Origin: Limnobacter parvus
GTDB taxonomy: Bacteria > Pseudomonadota > Gammaproteobacteria > Burkholderiales > Burkholderiaceae_B
NCBI RefSeq assembly: GCF_024623725.1
Contig: NZ_JANKHG010000018.1
Location: 246,602 to 310,601 of the forward strand
Reading direction: 5' to 3'
Length of the DNA stretch: 64,000 bases
Shown here: positions 42,340-52,040 of the stretch, one piece after another
Numbering within the stretch: the first letter of the stretch is position 1
Layout: each line of letters opens with the position of its first letter
The notes under the pieces: generated by a model
Told to the model about the DNA's origin: nothing
The model's database searches: none
Seen by the model: the letters and a program-made list of their open reading frames with translations, nothing else
Made by a program: the position numbers and the translations under genes

Positions 42340-43335
42340 TTAAAAGTAAACCATTTCCCACGCATTCAATATGTGTAGCGTTACTTCATCACGTTTCGAA
42401 AACATCTTTAACAATTCAAGGGATCTTGGAAAGTCATCGAGTGCTGTTGGCATTGATTTAAGCGGCTTGATTTTACCTTCTTGAATCAAGGGCAAGGTGA
42501 AATCGTCCCAGTGAATCAGGTACACGGTTTTTGCCTGCGTGTTCAGCACCATTTCCTGCCAGTACTCGGCGATGTATTCATCACTTAGTTTGCCCAAACC
42601 GCCCATGCCCAGCAGCACCGTGTTCACGCGAACGTCTTTGTTTTGACCCGGAATAAAACCCGCACTGGGTTGAATCAGCGCAAAAGGTGCAGAACCCATT
42701 GATGGGTGCGACACCAAAAACGAATAGCTGACTCCTTCTTTGAACTGCAAGGCGTGGGCAGGCAGGAAGACTGGCTTGTTATTGAAGCCGCCGGTGAAAC
42801 CGGTGGGGGCATGAGCAGATTCTTGCAAACGGATGTCAAAGTTGCCAAAACTGACCTGCCCCTGCTCGGCTTGCAGGTCCATCTGCAAGGCAGGCAAATC
42901 CTGGCCCTTGGCAATTTGCCAAGTCGATTCCGAGCCCACCAAGCGGCCACCATACTGCATGGCCAAATAAGGCGCATCCATTGAATGGTCGTAATGCGAA
43001 TGCGCCACCACGATGCCACTTAGAACCTCGGGCATGTTCAAGCGCCGGAATACTTCGGTGATCACTTCGTCCACACGGGGTTTGTCGACGTTCAAACGCG
43101 TGAAAATGACCTTTTCAATGGCTGGGCGTGAGAAAAATCCATCGATCAGCCAGGTACTGGTGTCGTCGGTCCAGGCCATCGACGAAGTACCCAGGAACAA
43201 CAGGCGTATTGACGATTGTGGATTGCCATCGGCACCGTCGATTGGCTGAATGACGGGGTGTGATTTCAGCAAGTACACCAACCCGCCAATTGCCAACAGC
43301 AAAACAGCAAACAAGGCAGAAAGGAAGTAACGCAT
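42340..43335 (-). CDS. membrane-anchored MBL-fold hydrolase
   Basis: This 331-residue protein has an N-terminal membrane anchor ([20 protein letters not shown]) and an MBL fold. The metal site motif is [19 protein letters not shown], with later possible ligands in ESAHAP and IHWDDF. It lacks a clear family name; the [20 protein letters not shown] opening resembles MBL enzymes of the UlaG/PhnP side. It likely faces the periplasm. The ATG at 43335 was preferred to 43404. A strong terminator lies just upstream. Confidence 0.72.
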   Translation of the reverse strand: MRYFLSALFAVLLLAIGGLVYLLKSHPVIQPIDGADGNPQSSIRLLFLGTSSMAWTDDTSTWLIDGFFSRPAIEKVIFTRLNVDKPRVDEVITEVFRRLNMPEVLSGIVVAHSHYDHSMDAPYLAMQYGGRLVGSESTWQIAKGQDLPALQMDLQAEQGQVSFGNFDIRLQESAHAPTGFTGGFNNKPVFLPAHALQFKEGVSYSFLVSHPSMGSAPFALIQPSAGFIPGQNKDVRVNTVLLGMGGLGKLSDEYIAEYWQEMVLNTQAKTVYLIHWDDFTLPLIQEGKIKPLKSMPTALDDFPRSLELLKMFSKRDEVTLHILNAWEMVYF

Positions 43336-43395
43336 AGTGACTCCGGAACAGGGGTGTGGTGCGCACCATGATAGCGCCAGCAACGGACCATAAAA

Positions 43396-43423
43396 AAAAG
43401 CCACCTGACATCAGGTGGCTTTT
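43396..43423 (-). terminator. strong intrinsic terminator after cytochrome P460
   Basis: A perfect stem of GCCACCTG (43400-43407) and CAGGTGGC (43412-43419) with a 4-base loop is flanked by A-run and T-run (43392-43399 and 43420-43423). It extends to 12 bp if the A-T pairs are counted. On the minus strand it ends in eight T, so it terminates transcription of the P460 gene (stop at 43451). The plus strand has only four T. Confidence 0.88.
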
Positions 43424-43450
43424 CTATCCAGCAAATTGCTCTGGATTTGC

Positions 43451-44032
43451 TTATTTGCTGACCAATGCGGCCAAATGCGCTTCTTCCACAGACATGGCTA
43501 TTTTGCCTGCATGGTCGTCCAGAATCTGGGCGCTCTTGCGGGTGTCAAAATACTTGTCATAGTGGAAAATGTAGTCTTTGTCAGCCAAAGGCAAGTGGCA
43601 ACCACGGCAAGTGGCATAGTCGACTTTGGAAGGCTGGCCATTCGGCTCGAAGGACGCGTAAACCCAGTCGCCAGTCTTCATGCCTTCTGGCGCTGTGCTG
43701 CCCCAGTCGCTGCCTTTGTACATCACAAAAACTTTTTCAAGACCCGCTTTGGTCATCTTGTCGCCAGTTTTGGTGGCTTTGTAGATTTCCATCACGCTCA
43801 CGGTGCCGTTGGGGAAGGCATCGCCTTTCTTGGCAGCCGCACCAGTTGGGTTGATGTAGATGTCGCGGATGTGTCCGGTTGGCTTCTCAATTCCGGCCAG
43901 GAATACGGGCCAGGATTTGTAATCGGTTGGCTGGGCCAGTTCACCGTCTTTCGGCGCTGGGCCGAACATGCCACCCGCAGCACAACCCGCCAAAACCACA
44001 ACTGCAGAAGCAGCAAGCATCATTTTCTTCAT
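43451..44032 (-). CDS. cytochrome P460-family lipoprotein
   Basis: This 193-residue protein starts with a lipoprotein signal (KKMMLAASAVVVLAGCAAGG; lipobox LAGC at 15-18). A heme-attachment motif CRGCH lies near residue 142. The fold-typical segments are FPNGTVSVMEIYKATKTGD, FVMYKGSDWGSTAPEGMKTG and WVYASFEPNG. It matches the cytochrome P460 family, whose best-known members oxidise hydroxylamine or bind NO in ammonia oxidisers; in heterotrophs the role is often NO or stress related. It probably sits at a membrane facing the periplasm. A leader with nested hairpins lies upstream and a strong terminator downstream. Confidence 0.85.
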   Translation of the reverse strand: MKKMMLAASAVVVLAGCAAGGMFGPAPKDGELAQPTDYKSWPVFLAGIEKPTGHIRDIYINPTGAAAKKGDAFPNGTVSVMEIYKATKTGDKMTKAGLEKVFVMYKGSDWGSTAPEGMKTGDWVYASFEPNGQPSKVDYATCRGCHLPLADKDYIFHYDKYFDTRKSAQILDDHAGKIAMSVEEAHLAALVSK

Positions 44033-44051
44033 GTTTTCCCCTTTTTTGTGA

Positions 44052-44101
44052 GCGCTATGTGCGGTACCCCACCAAACATAGCGCCAACGCACGTTTGGCG
44101 C
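44052..44101 (-). promoter_or_regulatory. overlapping inverted repeats in P460 leader
   Basis: Two perfect inverted repeats share bases. GCGCTATGT (44052-44060) pairs with ACATAGCGC (44076-44084), and GCGCCAA (44081-44087) pairs with TTGGCGC (44095-44101). They overlap at 44081-44084, so in RNA only one full hairpin can form at a time. The set lies 20-70 bases upstream of the cytochrome P460 start on its strand. It may be an RNA switch or a compound operator. Confidence 0.5.
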
Positions 44102-44313
44102 AACTGTTCGATCAACTCAAGCACAGATGCAAGGGTTTACCCTAGCAATTCATTCATTTGTAGCAAGCATATTTAGTAAGGGCGAATTCTGTGGTTAATC
44201 CTTGAATTGCTTTGCAAATCAAATCCTTAATCTATTGGAATCCCCTTGACGGTGGACATGTTCAAACCAACTACAGATTAAGACCTGCGCTTAGTCAAAA
44301 TGGAGCACACCCA

Positions 44314-44865
44314 ATGAATCAATTCCAGTCTTTTGCCAAAGCCGGTTTGGCCAGCCTTTTGTTGACAACAGGAAGCATAGTTTTCGCCGCCAGCGCGAAC
44401 GATGTGTTGCCCGAAATCAAAGCCATTGCGGCAAAACCTGAAGTGATTGCCGCCGTGAAAGCGCAAAATTCGCAAGGCCTTTCCATGGATGCAATCAAAG
44501 CCCTGGACAACAAATGGATTGCTGCAGCCGGCGGCTTGCCCGAAGGCAAAACAATGATGGCAACCCCAGTGTCTAAATTGTTGCTAACCGCTGAAAAAGC
44601 CAAGCCCTATTTTGTCGAGAGCATCTTGACTGACAACCAGGGAGCCAATGTGGCCATCAGCAGCATGACTTCCGACTACTGGCAAGGCGACGAACCCAAA
44701 TTCGTGAACGCCTACGCCGAAGGCAAAGGCGCTGACTACGTGGCCCGTGCCAAGAAAGACGAAAGCTCGGGTGCGGTGGTGTCGCAGGTTTCTGTTCCTG
44801 TGATGGACGGTGGCAAGGCCATCGGCACACTGACAATTGGTGTCAACATTCAAGCCCTTAAGTAA
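44314..44865 (+). CDS. periplasmic PDC-type sensor protein
   Basis: This 183-residue protein has a signal peptide ([20 protein letters not shown], residues 6-25). The mature domain has the look of a PDC/Cache fold: [48 protein letters not shown], and [20 protein letters not shown]. This is the ligand-binding module usually found inside chemoreceptors. Here it is free in the periplasm and sits 23 bases upstream of a chemoreceptor gene, so it probably presents a ligand to that receptor. The start ATG at 44314 has GGAG upstream. Confidence 0.75.
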   Translation: MNQFQSFAKAGLASLLLTTGSIVFAASANDVLPEIKAIAAKPEVIAAVKAQNSQGLSMDAIKALDNKWIAAAGGLPEGKTMMATPVSKLLLTAEKAKPYFVESILTDNQGANVAISSMTSDYWQGDEPKFVNAYAEGKGADYVARAKKDESSGAVVSQVSVPVMDGGKAIGTLTIGVNIQALK

Positions 44866-44888
44866 GTTCAACCAAGCAGGTCAAAACC

Positions 44889-46535
44889 ATGCCATCCACA
44901 ATCATGAACAAAGTGATCAACACCAGCCTGAACATGCGGCTGGGTGTGGTCATGGGCATACCCATCGCCGCCTTGCTCGCATTGAGCGTGTTTGCGGTCT
45001 ATGAAATCCACACCTTGAACCAGTTCAATCAACAAAACACGGAAAAGCAGGTGAATTTGCTGACCGAGGTGTCCAATCTGGGCAGTAAATCTGCTTTGCT
45101 GGCGCGTGAGGCACGCAATGTTATTCTTGCCGACGAACAGAACCGCTTCGACCTGGCCAAATCGCGGATGTTGGCTCTGGATGCGGAAATTGACCTGCTC
45201 GGGCAAAGCATGCTGGCCAATGCACCCGAAGGCGAAACCCGCGGTTTGATCGAATCCATTAATACTGACAACACCGCATTGCATGCGGTTTACTCGCGGG
45301 TTGTGGAACAGTCCGAACTGGGTGAAGTTCAAGCAGCTACCCTGATACTGCTCAGCCAGGGCGATCCGCTGGAGCAACAAATTGACAACGCCATGAACGC
45401 ATTAAATTCCAGTGTGAAAAGCACCATGGAGGCGGCGGTTGCACAAGGCGACGCGGTGTTTCAAACCGCAGTAACCACCATTGCCGTTGTGTGCGTGCTG
45501 ATTGTCTTGCTGTGTGGCATTACCGTGGGTATGGTGGCGACCTCGCTTCGCAAACAAATCGGCGGCGAACCTGCCAAAGCACTGGACGTGGTGGCCACAA
45601 TGGCCCAAGGTAATTTGACGCAGGCTGTGCTCAAATGTGAAAGCGGTTCACTCATGGATGGCATGCAACAGCTTCAAGTTCGTTTGCGTGAAATCATCAA
45701 TCAGGTTTCACAGGCTTGCAGTACGTTCAAAAGTGCGTCCAGCGAATTGGTGAATGTGGCGTCGGGCTTGTCAACTTCAGCCGAAAAACAGGCGGACAGT
45801 TCAAACGCCACGGCAGTGAGCGTGGAAGAAATGAGCGCCAGCGCCAAATCAATTTCTGACTATGCCCACAAAACCGAAGTGCAAGCCAAAGTTTCAGCAG
45901 ACACCGCCAAAAACGGCATGAAGCTGATGCAAGCCCTTCAAGGCAAAATGAACGACATGGCCGGTCAAATGCACACCACCACGCAAGAAATTGCTGGCCT
46001 GGTGGAGCGTTCTGACCGCATCAACGGCATTGTGTCTGTGATTCAAGGCATTGCGCAGCAAACCAACTTGTTGGCTTTGAATGCGGCCATTGAAGCGGCG
46101 CGTGCTGGCGAACAGGGCCGCGGCTTCGCGGTGGTGGCCGATGAAGTGCGTACCTTGGCACAAAATACCGCTACAGCCACCGATGAAATTCGCACCTTGA
46201 TTGGCGAAATTTGCACTTATTCCGAGCGTTCCAACAAATCAGTGGAACAGGTGGGCGAGCACATGACAGAAAACATGCAGTACGCCAACAAACTAATGGG
46301 TGGATTGCAGGAGATTGTCCAGCACTTTGAGCAATCTGTCGAATACGCTCTGGCCGTGGCCAATTCCACCAAGGAACAAGAAGCTGCCAGCCAGGATATT
46401 TCGGAACGGGTCAGCGACATTTCTTCCTTGTCGGAACAACTGAAAATGGCCAGTATGCAACTTGAAGGGCAATCGCGTCAGGTCGAAAGCATGTCGGAAG
46501 ACTTGCAGCGCGCTGTGTCTTACTTCAAAACATAA
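44889..46535 (+). CDS. methyl-accepting chemotaxis protein
   Basis: This 548-residue receptor has an N-terminal transmembrane helix (about 18-38) and a four-helix-bundle periplasmic domain of about 145 residues. A second helix (about 195-220) and a HAMP-like stretch follow, then a cytoplasmic signalling domain with the conserved hairpin tip ([40 protein letters not shown]). It acts in the inner membrane with CheA/CheW. No CheWA pentapeptide is seen at the tail. The upstream gene encodes a free PDC domain. Confidence 0.92.
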   Translation: MPSTIMNKVINTSLNMRLGVVMGIPIAALLALSVFAVYEIHTLNQFNQQNTEKQVNLLTEVSNLGSKSALLAREARNVILADEQNRFDLAKSRMLALDAEIDLLGQSMLANAPEGETRGLIESINTDNTALHAVYSRVVEQSELGEVQAATLILLSQGDPLEQQIDNAMNALNSSVKSTMEAAVAQGDAVFQTAVTTIAVVCVLIVLLCGITVGMVATSLRKQIGGEPAKALDVVATMAQGNLTQAVLKCESGSLMDGMQQLQVRLREIINQVSQACSTFKSASSELVNVASGLSTSAEKQADSSNATAVSVEEMSASAKSISDYAHKTEVQAKVSADTAKNGMKLMQALQGKMNDMAGQMHTTTQEIAGLVERSDRINGIVSVIQGIAQQTNLLALNAAIEAARAGEQGRGFAVVADEVRTLAQNTATATDEIRTLIGEICTYSERSNKSVEQVGEHMTENMQYANKLMGGLQEIVQHFEQSVEYALAVANSTKEQEAASQDISERVSDISSLSEQLKMASMQLEGQSRQVESMSEDLQRAVSYFKT

Positions 46536-46544
46536 AAGCAGTAT

Positions 46545-46591
46545 TTCAGTGTGACAAGGCATGTGACGAATTGGTGACGCGTCACACTGAA
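46545..46591. promoter_or_regulatory. inverted repeat and GTGAC array before phoD
   Basis: TTCAGTGTGAC (46545-46555) and GTCACACTGAA (46581-46591) form a perfect 11-bp inverted repeat. Between them GTGAC occurs at 46551, 46563 and 46574, spaced 12 and 11 bases, and the last joins the right arm as the palindrome GTGACGCGTCAC (46574-46585). The region sits between the chemoreceptor stop and phoD. Eleven-base direct spacing recalls PhoB boxes, but the sequence is not a good PhoB match. It could also end the chemoreceptor transcript. Confidence 0.45.
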
Positions 46592-46726
46592 TAATGCTGC
46601 AAAAACCAAAATTCAATTCGGCGGGTATAAAAGGTTAACTCTGTTAACTCGGGTGCCCGCCACATCGTTGTCTTCTTGCATTGATGCCCGGCGCCTAGGG
46701 TACAAACCCAATTCAAGGAACACCCC

Positions 46727-48469
46727 ATGTCAGGTCCACGCCGCAAACGCAGCCGAATTCAAAAGCGCCCGGGCATTACCCGCCGATCATTTCTGAAGGG
46801 TCTGGGTATTGGCACTGCAGGTGTAACCGGATTAAGCCTGCTGCATGGCTGTGGCAGTGACAACAACCCAGGACTGGGCAACGGCCCTGGCGCTAATCCG
46901 AATGAAGACACGGCAACCCAAAACGTTCAGTTTTTGCACAGCGTGGCCAGTGGCGACCCGGCTTCTGACAGCGTGGTGATGTGGACCCGAATTACGCCTG
47001 AGAACGCAGACAGCACAGTGGGCGGCCGGCTGGATGTATTCGAAGACGAGGGCTTAACTATGTTTGTGAAGTCCATGAACTTCCAAACCACTGCCGCACA
47101 AGACTTCACTGTGAAACTTATCTGCGACGGTTTGCAGCAAGACAAGGTGTACTTCTATCAATTTCGTAGCAATGGCAAAACCAGCCCTGTGGGCCGCACA
47201 CGCACTACGCCCGCCGCTGGCAACAAGCGCCCCTTGAATTTTGGAGTGGTGAGCTGTTCAAGCCTGGCACACGGCTTTTTTAATGCCTATGCCAAATTGG
47301 CCGAGCGCGACGACATCGATGCGATTATTCACCTGGGCGATTACATTTACGAATATGGCACAGGGCAATACGGCAATGTGCGTGAGTACGAACCTGCAAC
47401 AGAAATCATCTCCCTTTCTGATTACCGCACCCGCCACGCACAGTACAAGCGCGATGAAGACCTGCAAAAACTGCACACGCGTTTTCCGTTCATCACGATT
47501 TGGGACGACCACGAATCCACGAACAACTCCTATCGCGATGGCGCAGAAAATCACACTGAGGGTGCCGAAGGCGTGTGGGAGGAGCGCAAGGGCTTTGCCC
47601 AGCGTGCTTACGATGAATGGATGCCGATCAGACTGCCCGAACCTGGCAATCAGGCCAAAATTTTCCGCCGTGTGCAGTTTGGCGACATGGTCGACATGTT
47701 CATGCTCGACACTCGTCTGTTCGACCGCGATGTTGAAGCCGCAACGCCAGTGAATCCCGTCGATGGCGTTGCCAGCCAGCCAGATCGCACCATGATTGGC
47801 GAAGAGCAATACGACTTTTTGATCAACGGCATGCGTAATTCGCAAGCCCAATGGAAACTGATCGGTAACCAGGTCGTGTTTCACCAGTGGATTATCAAAC
47901 CCGGTTTAAACAACCCGGCACCCGCGCAACTGGGCGAAATTCTGGCCCCCTCCGGCTTGAATGGTGACTCTTGGGACGGCTACAGTGCCGAACGTCAGCG
48001 CATTATCAACGCCCTGCGCGGCGACGATGGTGGCGAACCCATCAACAATGTGGTGATTTTGACTGGGGATGTACACACCAGCTGGGTGGCCGACATCACG
48101 GACAACCCCAACCAGCCCATCGATTTGGTGGGTGGTTACAACCCAGTGACTGGCCAAGGCAGCGTGGCCACTGAATTCGTGGTTACATCCGTAACCTCGC
48201 CCGGCCTTGAATTGCCCAACCAGATCATTCAAGCCATTCGCCTTACCAGCCCGCACATCAAACACGTGAACGTCACTGAACGCGGCTATAGCGTATTAAG
48301 GGTGGCCGAAGACAAAACCACTTGCGAATATTGGGCGGTCAGCACCATTCTTGAACGGGGTGGATCTGAAAGGCTGTCGGCTTCGTTTGAAGTGGCCGAT
48401 GGCGCCAATCGCATTACACCGCAGGGCATTTTCCCCCTGGATGTAGTCACTGGCTTGTTGGGCGTTTAA
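46727..48469 (+). CDS. phoD: PhoD-type alkaline phosphatase/phosphodiesterase
   Basis: This 580-residue protein has a Tat signal with the twin-Arg motif TRRSFLKGLGIG. LLHGCG follows, which may also be a lipobox. The PhoD core shows FGVVSCSSLAHGFFNAYAKL, IHLGDYIYEYG, FITIWDDHESTNNSYRDGA, WMPIRLPEPGNQAKIFRRVQ, VVILTGDVHTSWVADI and VATEFVVTSVTSPGLE. These are metal ligands of the Ca/Fe-dependent PhoD family, which hydrolyses phosphodiesters and monoesters outside the cytoplasm. It is preceded by a 191-base region with repeats. Confidence 0.92.
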   Translation: MSGPRRKRSRIQKRPGITRRSFLKGLGIGTAGVTGLSLLHGCGSDNNPGLGNGPGANPNEDTATQNVQFLHSVASGDPASDSVVMWTRITPENADSTVGGRLDVFEDEGLTMFVKSMNFQTTAAQDFTVKLICDGLQQDKVYFYQFRSNGKTSPVGRTRTTPAAGNKRPLNFGVVSCSSLAHGFFNAYAKLAERDDIDAIIHLGDYIYEYGTGQYGNVREYEPATEIISLSDYRTRHAQYKRDEDLQKLHTRFPFITIWDDHESTNNSYRDGAENHTEGAEGVWEERKGFAQRAYDEWMPIRLPEPGNQAKIFRRVQFGDMVDMFMLDTRLFDRDVEAATPVNPVDGVASQPDRTMIGEEQYDFLINGMRNSQAQWKLIGNQVVFHQWIIKPGLNNPAPAQLGEILAPSGLNGDSWDGYSAERQRIINALRGDDGGEPINNVVILTGDVHTSWVADITDNPNQPIDLVGGYNPVTGQGSVATEFVVTSVTSPGLELPNQIIQAIRLTSPHIKHVNVTERGYSVLRVAEDKTTCEYWAVSTILERGGSERLSASFEVADGANRITPQGIFPLDVVTGLLGV

Positions 48470-48542
48470 AGAAATCTGGGGTAATATCCGGGCTTGTTTT
48501 GATTCCACAAGCCCGCAAAGCTTTTACCCTCCGGATCTTCAA

Positions 48543-49451
48543 GTGCCTTTGTCTAAAATTTTACCTGCCCCGGTCATTGGTGTACTCACCGTTGCCCTGA
48601 TGAGCCTGTGCATCACGTTCTGGTTCATCATTATGTTCCCGTTTATTGTGCTGCGCCTGGTGCCCGTATACCGGGTTCAGCGCGTGGCGTCGAACTGCTG
48701 TGTGCAAATTGCCACGTGGTGGGTGGGTTCCAACAAACTGTCGTACAAGGTGTTGCATGGCGCGCAGGGACATGTGGAATTTCAGGGTGAGTTCAAACCC
48801 AAAAGCAGTTACCTGGTGATCAGCAACCACGCGGCATGGGCCGACATAGTGGTGTTGTTCGATGTGCTGCACGGCCACGCACCGTTTGGCCGCTTTTTCC
48901 TGAAGAAAGAACTGATTTGGGTGCCTATCGTGGGCGTGGTGTGTTGGGCCATGGATTTTCCGTTCATGAAACGCCACAGCCGCAGTGCCATTGCCCGCAA
49001 CCCGGCGCTGGCCAGCCAAGACCTTGAAACCACCCGCAAGGCTTGCCAGGTTTACAAAGAAAGCCCAGTCACGGTAATCAATTTTCTGGAAGGCACACGA
49101 TTCACAAATGTAAAGAAGGCCAAAACCAAATCGCCCTACACCTACCTGCTGGGCCCCAAATACGGCGGCCTTTCTGCATCGCTGAATGCCATGGGTGAGC
49201 AATTTGAAGGCATGGTGAATGTAACCATTGCGTATGGCCCCAGCAAGGGCAACACCACTTGGTCATGGCTGTGCGGCAAGCAGCCGAACATGCAGGTGCA
49301 TGTGGAAATTTTGCCTATTCCCACTGACATGATTGCCGGCGATTTTCGGGGTGACCTTGAATTCAAAGGTCGATTCAAATCGTGGATTGGCGACATCTGG
49401 ACCATGAAAGACCAGCGCCTTGAGCAGATGCGAAAGAAAGCAGGCCGATGA
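48543..49451 (+). CDS. 1-acylglycerol-3-phosphate acyltransferase-like
   Basis: This 302-residue membrane-associated acyltransferase has an N-terminal membrane helix pair (about 10-40). The PlsC motifs are SNHAAWADIVVLFDV (the NHxxxxD box near residue 98) and INFLEGTRFTNVKKAK (FxEGTR near 180). PFMKRHSR and the C-terminal ILPIPTDMIAGD match the YihG/LCLAT-like branch. It transfers an acyl group to lysophospholipid. The start codon is GTG at 48543. Confidence 0.85.
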   Translation: MPLSKILPAPVIGVLTVALMSLCITFWFIIMFPFIVLRLVPVYRVQRVASNCCVQIATWWVGSNKLSYKVLHGAQGHVEFQGEFKPKSSYLVISNHAAWADIVVLFDVLHGHAPFGRFFLKKELIWVPIVGVVCWAMDFPFMKRHSRSAIARNPALASQDLETTRKACQVYKESPVTVINFLEGTRFTNVKKAKTKSPYTYLLGPKYGGLSASLNAMGEQFEGMVNVTIAYGPSKGNTTWSWLCGKQPNMQVHVEILPIPTDMIAGDFRGDLEFKGRFKSWIGDIWTMKDQRLEQMRKKAGR

Positions 49452-49505
49452 ATTTTTCACCCGCTTGACAGCCTTGCTACACTACTTGCATCACCGTTAA
49501 CTCCT

Positions 49506-49874
49506 TTGGTTTTTCGATTGCACGCACGCTGGTTTACACACATGCTGATTGCGCTGACCCTTGTGGCCGCGCAATGGGTTGGGCTTGCCCACAGTATCGA
49601 GCATCGGGAACAGCTTCAAGCCGAGTCACTTCACAGCCATGGTCACGAGCACACAGCCCACAACGACCCGCTGCATTCTTGCCTGCTGTTTGACGGACTT
49701 GCCTCCGCACAAGCGGCGGTCTCGAACCCACCAACCAGCTGCGCCTTGCCCTTGCTTAACCTGTTGGGTACACAACACACGGCAAGCGCAGCACCACGCA
49801 ACACCCTGTTCGCGCAACGCGTGCGGGTGCGCGACCCCCCGGCTTTTCCTGAAGCAAACAACACCCTCTTTTAA
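49506..49874 (+). CDS. His-rich small exported protein
   Basis: This 122-residue protein has a hydrophobic N-terminus (FTHMLIALTLVAAQWVGLAH). A His-rich stretch follows (HREQLQAESLHSHGHEHTAH), then two Cys (SCLLFD, SCALPL). It resembles the DUF2946/CopL-like small exported proteins found before TonB receptors in metal-response operons. The His cluster suggests copper or zinc binding. A TTG at 49506 or an ATG at 49542 may start it. It lies 95 bases before the TonB receptor, on the same strand. Confidence 0.62.
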   Translation: MVFRLHARWFTHMLIALTLVAAQWVGLAHSIEHREQLQAESLHSHGHEHTAHNDPLHSCLLFDGLASAQAAVSNPPTSCALPLLNLLGTQHTASAAPRNTLFAQRVRVRDPPAFPEANNTLF

Positions 49875-49969
49875 TTAATTGCCGCTTGGTTTTGGCCAAG
49901 TTGCCACGCCTTCGTCTTGTTGTTTCAACTTTAGGCGGTGTGTTGGCGCGCGGCATTTCAGGAAAAACA

Positions 49970-52036
49970 ATGAATACTTTTCATTTCAAACGCCACGCCG
50001 TAGCGTTGGCCAGTCTGCTTTTTATCGCCCAAACACAGGCGCTTGCACAGGAAACTGATTTGCAACCAGTTCTTGAATCGTTGGTGGTTATTGGCACGAC
50101 CGAACAACCGGAATCCATCACCAAACCTTTTTCCATCATGACTGCCGATGAGTTGAACGCCAATGGCGCGAGCACCGTGGGCGAAGCCCTGCGCTACCAG
50201 CCGGGCATTTCTGCCACCGGTTTTGGACCAAACGCCAGCCGACCGATTGTGCGCGGGCAAGATTCCGACCGGATTAAGATTCTGCGCAATTCAGCCGCCA
50301 CGGTCGATGTGTCTGCGCTCAGTTTTGATCACGCCTTGCCCGTTGATCCCTTTGCCTTGCACCAGGTTGAAATTCTTCGTGGCCCGGCCGCACTGGCCTA
50401 CGGTGGCAACGCAGTGGGTGGCGTGGTGAATCTGGTCGACCAGCGTATCGCCCGCAAGCCAGTACAAGGCTTTGAAGGTGAAGTGAATTTGCTGGGCGGC
50501 GGGGCCGCCGACCAAACAGCGGGCGGCTTCAAGCTGGACGCCGGTCTGGGGCAAGGCGTCAGCATTCATCTGGACGGTTTCAAGCGCACCACCAGCGACC
50601 TTGAAACCCCCACCTTCACCGACCCCGATGGTGTAAGCGGCAACCGCGTGCAAAACTCGTCCTCGAAATCAGATGGTGCAGCCATCGGTGCATCATTCCA
50701 AACGGGTAACGGCTACATTGGTGTGTCCGCCGAGCGGTACAACAATGAATACGGCGTGCCGAAATCGCTTGATGTGCGCATCGGCATGGAAAGCGAGCGC
50801 TATGCACTGGAGGGCGAGCAGAATTTTAACAACGCCGCCTTCAAGCAAGTGAAATACCGCCTGGCCAAAACGGATTACCAGCATCAGGAGTTTGAAGACG
50901 GCGCACCGGCCACGCTGTTTGTGAACGACGGCATAGATGGCCGTGTGGAAGTGGCCCTGCAGCCTTTTTCTATCGCGGGCTTGAACATCAACACCAGCAC
51001 AGGCGTGCAGTTTGAGCGCACCGATTTTTCCGCTGTGGGAGATGAGGCCTTCGTGCCCAGCACCAGCACCGACCAAACTGGCGTGTTCACGATTTTCCGC
51101 GCCAGCCGAGGGCATGAACACAGTGGTGTGTTTGAATTTGGTCTTCGTGGCGATCAGGTCGACGTCAACGCTGCCAGCAGTGGTTTGTCACCACAAAACG
51201 GCCCCGTGGCAGGCGCTGGTGTTACCGGTGGCCCAGCCATTAATCGGGCATTCAGTCCCAGCTCGGTTTCATTCGGTTACACGGCACCAATCGGCAATGG
51301 CTGGTCGCTGGGTGGTTCGGTATCGCGGGTTGAACGCGCACCGTCCAGCTTTGAGTTGTATGCCGATGGCGTTCATGTGGCCACAGATGCTTATGAAAAA
51401 GGCAACCCGAATTTGCAGGAAGAACGCGGCCGCCACCTGGAGTTGACCAGCACCTGGGCACAGGGGGAATCCAAATTCAATGCCACGGCCTTTGCCAGCC
51501 GATACAGCAATTACATCGCGCTGATTGGTCGGACAGGTGCCAACGCGCAATTCAACGATGGCGGCGAACTGATTGACGTGTTCGACTTCACCGCCGTGCC
51601 CGCTGAGTTTCAAGGAATTGAATTGGGTTATCAAACCGCCTACTCAATGGGCGCGGGCAAGTTGCAGCCCAGTATCCAATACGATTTTGTTCGCGGCAAA
51701 CGAACCGATGGTGGCGGCAACCTGCCACGCATCAGCCCGCAACGCGTGGTGGCCAGTGCCGCCTACACACAACTGGGCTGGACCATTACACCAGAACTGA
51801 TTTGGGTCAGCGGCAGCAAAGCCGGCGCTGGGGATGTGGAGGTAGAGGGTTATGAACTGGTGAATTTGCGCGTTGGCAAAGCTTTTACATGGGGCCAAAC
51901 AGGTGGCGAAGTATTCGCCAACCTGCAAAACCTGACCGATGAGCTGGCATTTTCAGCCACCACCCTGAAAACTGTTCGAGGCTACACGCCACTGGCAGGC
52001 CGTTCAGTGCTGGTGGGTGTCAAATTCGCGTTCTAA
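49970..52036 (+). CDS. TonB-dependent receptor, ZnuD-like
   Basis: This 688-residue outer-membrane receptor has a signal peptide (about 1-23) and a plug domain (GASTVGEALRYQPGISATGF, IVRGQDSDRIKILRN, ALHQVEILRGPAALAYGGNA, VGGVVNLVD). The C-terminal beta-barrel ends in Phe (VLVGVKFAF). The plug text ATVDVSALSFDHALPVDP is like the zinc receptor ZnuD and related metal receptors. The neighbours (His-rich protein, PCu(A)C) make zinc or copper a good guess. The ATG at 49970 has AGGAA just upstream. Confidence 0.87.
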   Translation: MNTFHFKRHAVALASLLFIAQTQALAQETDLQPVLESLVVIGTTEQPESITKPFSIMTADELNANGASTVGEALRYQPGISATGFGPNASRPIVRGQDSDRIKILRNSAATVDVSALSFDHALPVDPFALHQVEILRGPAALAYGGNAVGGVVNLVDQRIARKPVQGFEGEVNLLGGGAADQTAGGFKLDAGLGQGVSIHLDGFKRTTSDLETPTFTDPDGVSGNRVQNSSSKSDGAAIGASFQTGNGYIGVSAERYNNEYGVPKSLDVRIGMESERYALEGEQNFNNAAFKQVKYRLAKTDYQHQEFEDGAPATLFVNDGIDGRVEVALQPFSIAGLNINTSTGVQFERTDFSAVGDEAFVPSTSTDQTGVFTIFRASRGHEHSGVFEFGLRGDQVDVNAASSGLSPQNGPVAGAGVTGGPAINRAFSPSSVSFGYTAPIGNGWSLGGSVSRVERAPSSFELYADGVHVATDAYEKGNPNLQEERGRHLELTSTWAQGESKFNATAFASRYSNYIALIGRTGANAQFNDGGELIDVFDFTAVPAEFQGIELGYQTAYSMGAGKLQPSIQYDFVRGKRTDGGGNLPRISPQRVVASAAYTQLGWTITPELIWVSGSKAGAGDVEVEGYELVNLRVGKAFTWGQTGGEVFANLQNLTDELAFSATTLKTVRGYTPLAGRSVLVGVKFAF

Positions 52037-52040
52037 CCAG

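Noticed and set aside
46641-46660. Doubled GTTAAC before phoD as an attachment or phase-variable site
   Set aside because: Two 6-base words are too short to support a site, and there are no integrase or invertase genes nearby.
49885-49900. CTTGG/CCAAG hairpin before the TonB receptor as a Zur site
   Set aside because: The arms are only five bases and there is no match to a Zur consensus.
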